Assembly: GCA_937995595.1 (NCBI GenBank)
Contig: CALKJW010000003.1
Location: forward strand, 1-64,000
Reading direction: 5' to 3'
From: an uncultured Phycisphaerales bacterium
Lineage (GTDB): Bacteria > Planctomycetota > Phycisphaerae > Phycisphaerales > UBA1924
DNA: 64,000 bases
Below are positions 60,405 through 64,000 of the stretch, piece by piece. The notes beneath the pieces are model-generated. The model was given only the letters and a program-made list of their open reading frames with translations, was not told the DNA's origin and searched no databases. A program made the position numbers and the translations under genes. Numbering within the stretch: the first letter of the stretch is position 1; each line of letters begins with the position of its first letter.

Positions 60405-60643
60405 GTGGGGTGTGCAGCATACCCGCGCATCGCAGGCGGTCCACGAATCTGGGGCGGATTCAGCGGCCGTTCGAGGCAGGAACACGGGCGTTGCGGATGC
60501 GCAACGGCTCAGACGGATCCACACTCCCGAGTCCGGATCGTCCGCGCGTGACCAGATGGGCCCGAGTCCCGCTTGGGCCTCAGTGCGACCCCGCGCGACC
60601 CCGTGGTTGGTGCCAGAGCCGAACCGGGGCGGCGCGCAGGGCG

Positions 60644-62203
60644 TCACTTCCCCGGCTTCCAGCCCGCCTTGAACACCCCGATCGCGTCGACCAGTTTCTT
60701 CTCCAGGTCGTTGTCCAGGGCCTTCTTCTGCGCCAGTTCGTCGCGAACGGCCTTGCCCGTCGTCGTGAAGAAGTTCAGCAGGCCCTTCTCGAAGTCCGCG
60801 ACATGCCGGATCTCCACGTCGTCCATGAAGCCCTTGCTCGCGGCGAAGATCGAGATGACCTGATCGACCACCGTCATGGGGACGTACTGCGGCTGCTTGA
60901 GCAGTTCCACCATCCGCGCGCCCCGGTCGAGTTGCTTCTGCGTGGCCTTGTCCAGTTCGGTGCCGAGCTGGGCGAAGGCTTCGAGTTCGCGGTACGCCGC
61001 GAGGTCGAGTCGCAGCGAGCCGGCGATCTTCTTCATCGCCTTCACCTGCGCGTTGCCGCCCACGCGCGACACCGAGATGCCGACGTTCACCGCCGGGCGC
61101 ACGCCCGCGAAGAACAGCTCGGGCTCCAGGTAGATCTGCCCGTCGGTGATCGAGATCACGTTCGTCGGGATGTACGCCGACACGTCGCCCTCCTGCGTCT
61201 CGATCACGGGCAGCGCGGTGAGCGAGCCCGCGCCGTTCTCGTCCGACAGTTTCGTCGCGCGCTCCAGCAGGCGCGAGTGGAGGTAGAACACGTCGCCGGG
61301 GTACGCCTCGCGTCCCGGCGGGCGACGCAGCAGCAGCGACAACTGGCGGTACGCCACGGCCTGCTTCGACAGGTCGTCGTAGATGCACAGCGCGTGCTTG
61401 GGGCCCTTGCCGCCGTTCTTGCCGCGCCACATGAAGTACTCGCCCATCGCGCAGCCCGAGTAGGGCGCGATGTACTGCATCGGGGCCGGGTCCGAACTCG
61501 ACGCGTTCACCACGATCGTGTAGTCCATCGCCCCGTACTTGCGGAGCGTCTCGACCACGCCCGCCACCGTCGATTCCTTCTGGCCGACGGCGACGTAGAT
61601 GCACACCACCGCGTCGGGCGTGCCCCAGTACTGCTTCTGGTTGATGATCGTGTCGATCGCGACCGCCGTCTTGCCCGTCTTGCGGTCCCCGATGATCAGT
61701 TCGCGCTGGCCGCGACCGATCGGGATCATCGCGTCGATCGCCTTGATCCCCGTCTGCATCGGCTCGTGCACCGGCTGACGCTCCGCGATGCCCGGGGCGA
61801 TGATGTCCACCTTGCGGAACTCGGTCGCCTGGATCGCCGGGCCGTTGTCCAGCGGCCGGCCCAGCGGGTCGACCACGCGGCCCAGCATCGCCTCGCCCAC
61901 AGGCACTTCCAGCAGGCGGCCGGTCGCCTTGACCAGGTCGCCCTCCTTCACCGACAGGTAGTCCCCGTAGATGACCGCGCCGACCGTGTCCTCTTCGAGG
62001 TTGAACACCTGTCCCATGACCGCACCCTCGTGCGTCTGGAACTCGAGCATCTCCCCCGCCATCGCCTTGGACAGCCCGTAGATGCGGGCGATGCCGTCGC
62101 CCACTTCCACCACGCGGCCGACCTCGGAGACTTCCAACTCCGCGGCGTACTGCTGGATCTCCTGCTTGATGATGCTCGTGATCTCGTCGGTCTTGATCTT
62201 CAT
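60644..62203 (-). CDS. atpA: ATP synthase F1 subunit alpha
   Basis: The 519-residue protein is a full-length F1 alpha subunit. It starts [16 protein letters not shown]. The P-loop [15 protein letters not shown] carries the non-catalytic nucleotide site. The conserved [24 protein letters not shown] (two parts) holds the alpha arginine finger region. PALPVIET-like and [19 protein letters not shown] follow, with a normal C-terminus. It should form the alpha3beta3 head. Neither atpH (delta) upstream nor atpG downstream is present; the upstream neighbour is a YbbR gene 135 bp away and the downstream one a dockerin protein. This gene is therefore separated from the usual operon. No clear ribosome-binding site is seen. 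Confidence 0.96.
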   Translation of the reverse strand: MKIKTDEITSIIKQEIQQYAAELEVSEVGRVVEVGDGIARIYGLSKAMAGEMLEFQTHEGAVMGQVFNLEEDTVGAVIYGDYLSVKEGDLVKATGRLLEVPVGEAMLGRVVDPLGRPLDNGPAIQATEFRKVDIIAPGIAERQPVHEPMQTGIKAIDAMIPIGRGQRELIIGDRKTGKTAVAIDTIINQKQYWGTPDAVVCIYVAVGQKESTVAGVVETLRKYGAMDYTIVVNASSSDPAPMQYIAPYSGCAMGEYFMWRGKNGGKGPKHALCIYDDLSKQAVAYRQLSLLLRRPPGREAYPGDVFYLHSRLLERATKLSDENGAGSLTALPVIETQEGDVSAYIPTNVISITDGQIYLEPELFFAGVRPAVNVGISVSRVGGNAQVKAMKKIAGSLRLDLAAYRELEAFAQLGTELDKATQKQLDRGARMVELLKQPQYVPMTVVDQVISIFAASKGFMDDVEIRHVADFEKGLLNFFTTTGKAVRDELAQKKALDNDLEKKLVDAIGVFKAGWKPGK

Positions 62204-62338
62204 GGCTCGCTCGGTGGGGCTGATCGGGAACGCGGACACGACCCGGGCCGGGCCGTCCCGCTCCCTGCGGAGCAGGCGGCCGGTTCGCCGGTCGAACAGG
62301 GGCGGAAGGGTAGCCGGGAGAGGGTCAAAAGTCGCGGT

Positions 62339-63478
62339 TCACAGGCCCGCCGCGGGCCGGTCCGCACCCTCGGCCCCCGCCCGGCCCGTCCGAGTCACGC
62401 GGACCCGGACCACCGGATTGGCCGCCGCGGCGGTCACGCCCGGAGGCAGGCCTAGGAACGTCACCGGCCGGGAAATCACCCCGGTTGCGGCGGTATCGGC
62501 CCCCGGTACCGCGGGGTCCGAGGCCGGCCGATCCGTCCGAACCGCCCGTTGCAGGTCGTCGGAAGCCAGTTCCACCAGCGCCTTGAGCGTGATCTCGCCG
62601 GAGCGGATCCGGGCCACCTGATCGGCCGGGCCGGTCAGCGTCACGTCGTTGACGAACTTGTCGAGCACCTCGACGGCCCACTGCGCAGCGTCCTCGGTCG
62701 GCGGCAGGCCGAACCACACCGGCACCGCCGCGACGCGGAACGTGTCCACTTCCTTCCGCACGCGGAACGTCACCGTGACGGTCTCGGGCGCGATCACCAG
62801 CGGCTCGATCCCCGCCAGCCACGAGGGCGTGCGGATGGTCGCGACGGCGGTGCGGGCGCCCGTCGCCGCGGCGCCGTCGCCGCGAACGCGGTCGAGTTCC
62901 TCCGCCGAGACAAAGGCGACGGCCTGCGCGCCGTCGGGGACGAGGACCGAGTCGGGCATCCGGACGCTGACCGCGGCGGGCGAGGGCGCGGGCTCGCCGT
63001 CGAGCAGCAGCGTGCGGCCGAGTTCGACGCGGACGGGCAGGTCGCGCGTGACCATGCGCATCACCCGCACCGGAACCTCCGACGGCTCGCACGACACGAC
63101 GACGACCCCCAGGCGCGAGAGTTCCGGGATCGCGGCGATCGCCTCGCGCAGCCGCGCGACCCGGTTCGGGCCGGGCTCGACCGGCATCCCCGCAAGGCCC
63201 GCCGTCAGCCGCAGCGTCTGCCCGCGGAGTTCGCGCGCCGCGGCGATCCCCGCCGCCGAACCCTCGACCTGGAAGGTCACGTTGCCGCGCCACTCCGGGT
63301 CGTCGCTCCGATAGACCAGGTCGCCCGCCGGGTCGGCCTGCAGTTCCACGCGGCAGGTGATCGAGACGCGCGACACGCTCTCGCCCTCGGCCCAGACCCA
63401 GATCAGCACGGCCATGAGCGTGGTGAGCGCGGCGGTCTTGAAGAACTCGCGGCTGTTCCATCGCGCGCCGGCGCTCAT
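62339..63478 (-). CDS. YbbR-domain protein, CdaR-like regulator of diadenylate cyclase
   Basis: The 379-residue protein has one N-terminal transmembrane helix (FFKTAALTTLMAVLIWVWAEG). An extracytoplasmic region of repeating beta modules follows (LVYRSDDPEWRGNVTFQVEG, LVIAPETVTVTFRVRKE, NDVTLTGPADQVARIRSGE), as in YbbR/CdaR proteins, which control CdaA in Firmicutes. Its ATG overlaps the cdaA stop (ATGA), so translation is coupled, supporting the pair. The C-terminal 60 residues are Ala/Pro/Thr-rich. Confidence 0.82.
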   Translation of the reverse strand: MSAGARWNSREFFKTAALTTLMAVLIWVWAEGESVSRVSITCRVELQADPAGDLVYRSDDPEWRGNVTFQVEGSAAGIAAARELRGQTLRLTAGLAGMPVEPGPNRVARLREAIAAIPELSRLGVVVVSCEPSEVPVRVMRMVTRDLPVRVELGRTLLLDGEPAPSPAAVSVRMPDSVLVPDGAQAVAFVSAEELDRVRGDGAAATGARTAVATIRTPSWLAGIEPLVIAPETVTVTFRVRKEVDTFRVAAVPVWFGLPPTEDAAQWAVEVLDKFVNDVTLTGPADQVARIRSGEITLKALVELASDDLQRAVRTDRPASDPAVPGADTAATGVISRPVTFLGLPPGVTAAAANPVVRVRVTRTGRAGAEGADRPAAGL

Positions 63479-64000
63479 GTCGCGCTCCTTTCCGCCACGC
63501 GCCTCACGGCGGCGCCGCCCGCCGCGGCCGAGCGCGTCAGCCGCGCCTCGATCTCGGCCCGCAACTGGTCGGGCGTGAAGCCCGGCTCCAGCCGGCCGCG
63601 CTCGGCGATGCTGATCGTGCCCGTCTCCTCGCTCACCACCACGACCAGCGCGTCGCACTCCTTGCTCACGCCCAGCGCGGCCCGGTGACGCGAACCCAGC
63701 GACGGGTCGGGCATCTCGTCGGCCTCGGCCAGCGGCAGTTGCACGCCCGCGGCGACGATCTCCGCGTCCTTGATGATGACCGCCAGGTCGTGCAGCGCCG
63801 AGCCGGGGAAGAAGATCGTCTGCAGCAGCCGCGCCGACAGACGCCCGTGGATCGGCGTCCCGCCCTCGACAATGCCCTTGAGCGGCGTCTCGCGCTCGAT
63901 AACCATGATCCCGCCGAACCGCGCCTTGCTCAGGTAGCCCGCGGCCTGCGCGATCATCGCGGCGATCTCGCCCGCGTTGCCGTGGTGCGCCCGGCGGAGG
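63475..64000 (-). CDS. cdaA: Diadenylate cyclase CdaA (DisA_N domain), partial at window edge
   Basis: The frame runs off the end of the window; 174 codons plus the stop are visible. They hold the DisA_N catalytic domain: ARFGGIMVIERETPLKGIVEGG, TIFFPGSALHDLAVIIKDAEI, PLAEADEMPDPSLGSRHRAALG and VVVVSEETGTISIAERG. The RHR motif is intact. The usual DGA motif reads DLA here. The missing N-terminus should contain the membrane helices of CdaA. The product would be c-di-AMP, a regulator of potassium and turgor. It overlaps the YbbR gene by 4 bp. Confidence 0.85.
   Translation of the reverse strand, partial: LRRAHHGNAGEIAAMIAQAAGYLSKARFGGIMVIERETPLKGIVEGGTPIHGRLSARLLQTIFFPGSALHDLAVIIKDAEIVAAGVQLPLAEADEMPDPSLGSRHRAALGVSKECDALVVVVSEETGTISIAERGRLEPGFTPDQLRAEIEARLTRSAAAGGAAVRRVAERSAT

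Overview
This 64 kb window is chromosomal DNA from a GC-rich bacterium, most likely a planctomycete of the class Phycisphaerae. The evidence is lineage-typical protein architecture rather than a marker gene. Five secreted proteins end in the two-part GC-type dockerin tail or its intact double form, and a sixth ends in a single-repeat version. One secreted protein carries an LEPR-XLL N-terminal motif, another carries paired DCNNNG-type loops, and there is a type-IV-pilin-like protein at the left edge. kdsA (Kdo synthesis) points to a Gram-negative outer membrane. I see no rRNA, tRNA, CRISPR array, insertion sequence or prophage.

Layout. 1-5.7 kb: pseudopilin, DJ-1/PfpI protein, PLP-dependent decarboxylase, small lipoprotein, then an oxidoreductase and a TIM-barrel sugar isomerase overlapping by 4 bp. 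5.8-12.6 kb: a minus-strand run of secreted proteins (WGEN-repeat protein with dockerin, a beta-helix with about 60 cysteines, and a sugar-dehydrogenase/PKD/Ig/dockerin protein). 12.7-19.3 kb: secreted GH13 amylase, lone sugar ABC permease, sigma-70 factor, UVR-motif protein and kdsA. 19.5-23.8 kb: a 1,439-residue surface protein with a consensus-like promoter and a clear terminator. 24-31.2 kb: rimO, ftsW, murG, an unknown gene and a diguanylate cyclase. 31.2-41.5 kb: ABC exporter, DUF3293 protein, dicarboxylate symporter, ferritin-like protein, GH31 glycosidase overlapping an SRAP/HMCES gene, and a membrane Ser/Thr kinase. 41.6-46.7 kb: dapB, a 25-residue lysine-rich microprotein inside a highly structured transcript, a DUF2470-like protein, amidohydrolase, D-2-hydroxyacid dehydrogenase and methyltransferase. 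46.8-52.7 kb: double-GT2 glycosyltransferase, CAP-domain surface protein and CpeT-like lipoprotein. 52.7-55.7 kb: a minus-strand operon with a cyclodeaminase, a SpoIIE-type phosphatase and two cysteine-cluster proteins. 55.8-60.4 kb: a DCC thiol oxidoreductase and three more dockerin proteins. 60.6-64 kb: atpA separated from other ATP synthase genes, then cdaR-like (YbbR) and cdaA (cut by the window edge).

Two themes stand out. First, a shared C-terminal tag suggests a secreted or surface protein set that uses one anchoring or sorting route. Second, at least nine genes carry a TANNNT element ending 5-7 nt before the start codon, usually without a Shine-Dalgarno sequence. This is the hallmark of leaderless transcription in other phyla. 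Other genes have strong AAGGAG-type sites, so both initiation modes seem to coexist. The most unusual small locus is the lysine-rich microprotein at 42511-42588 with its hairpin-rich leader and trailer.
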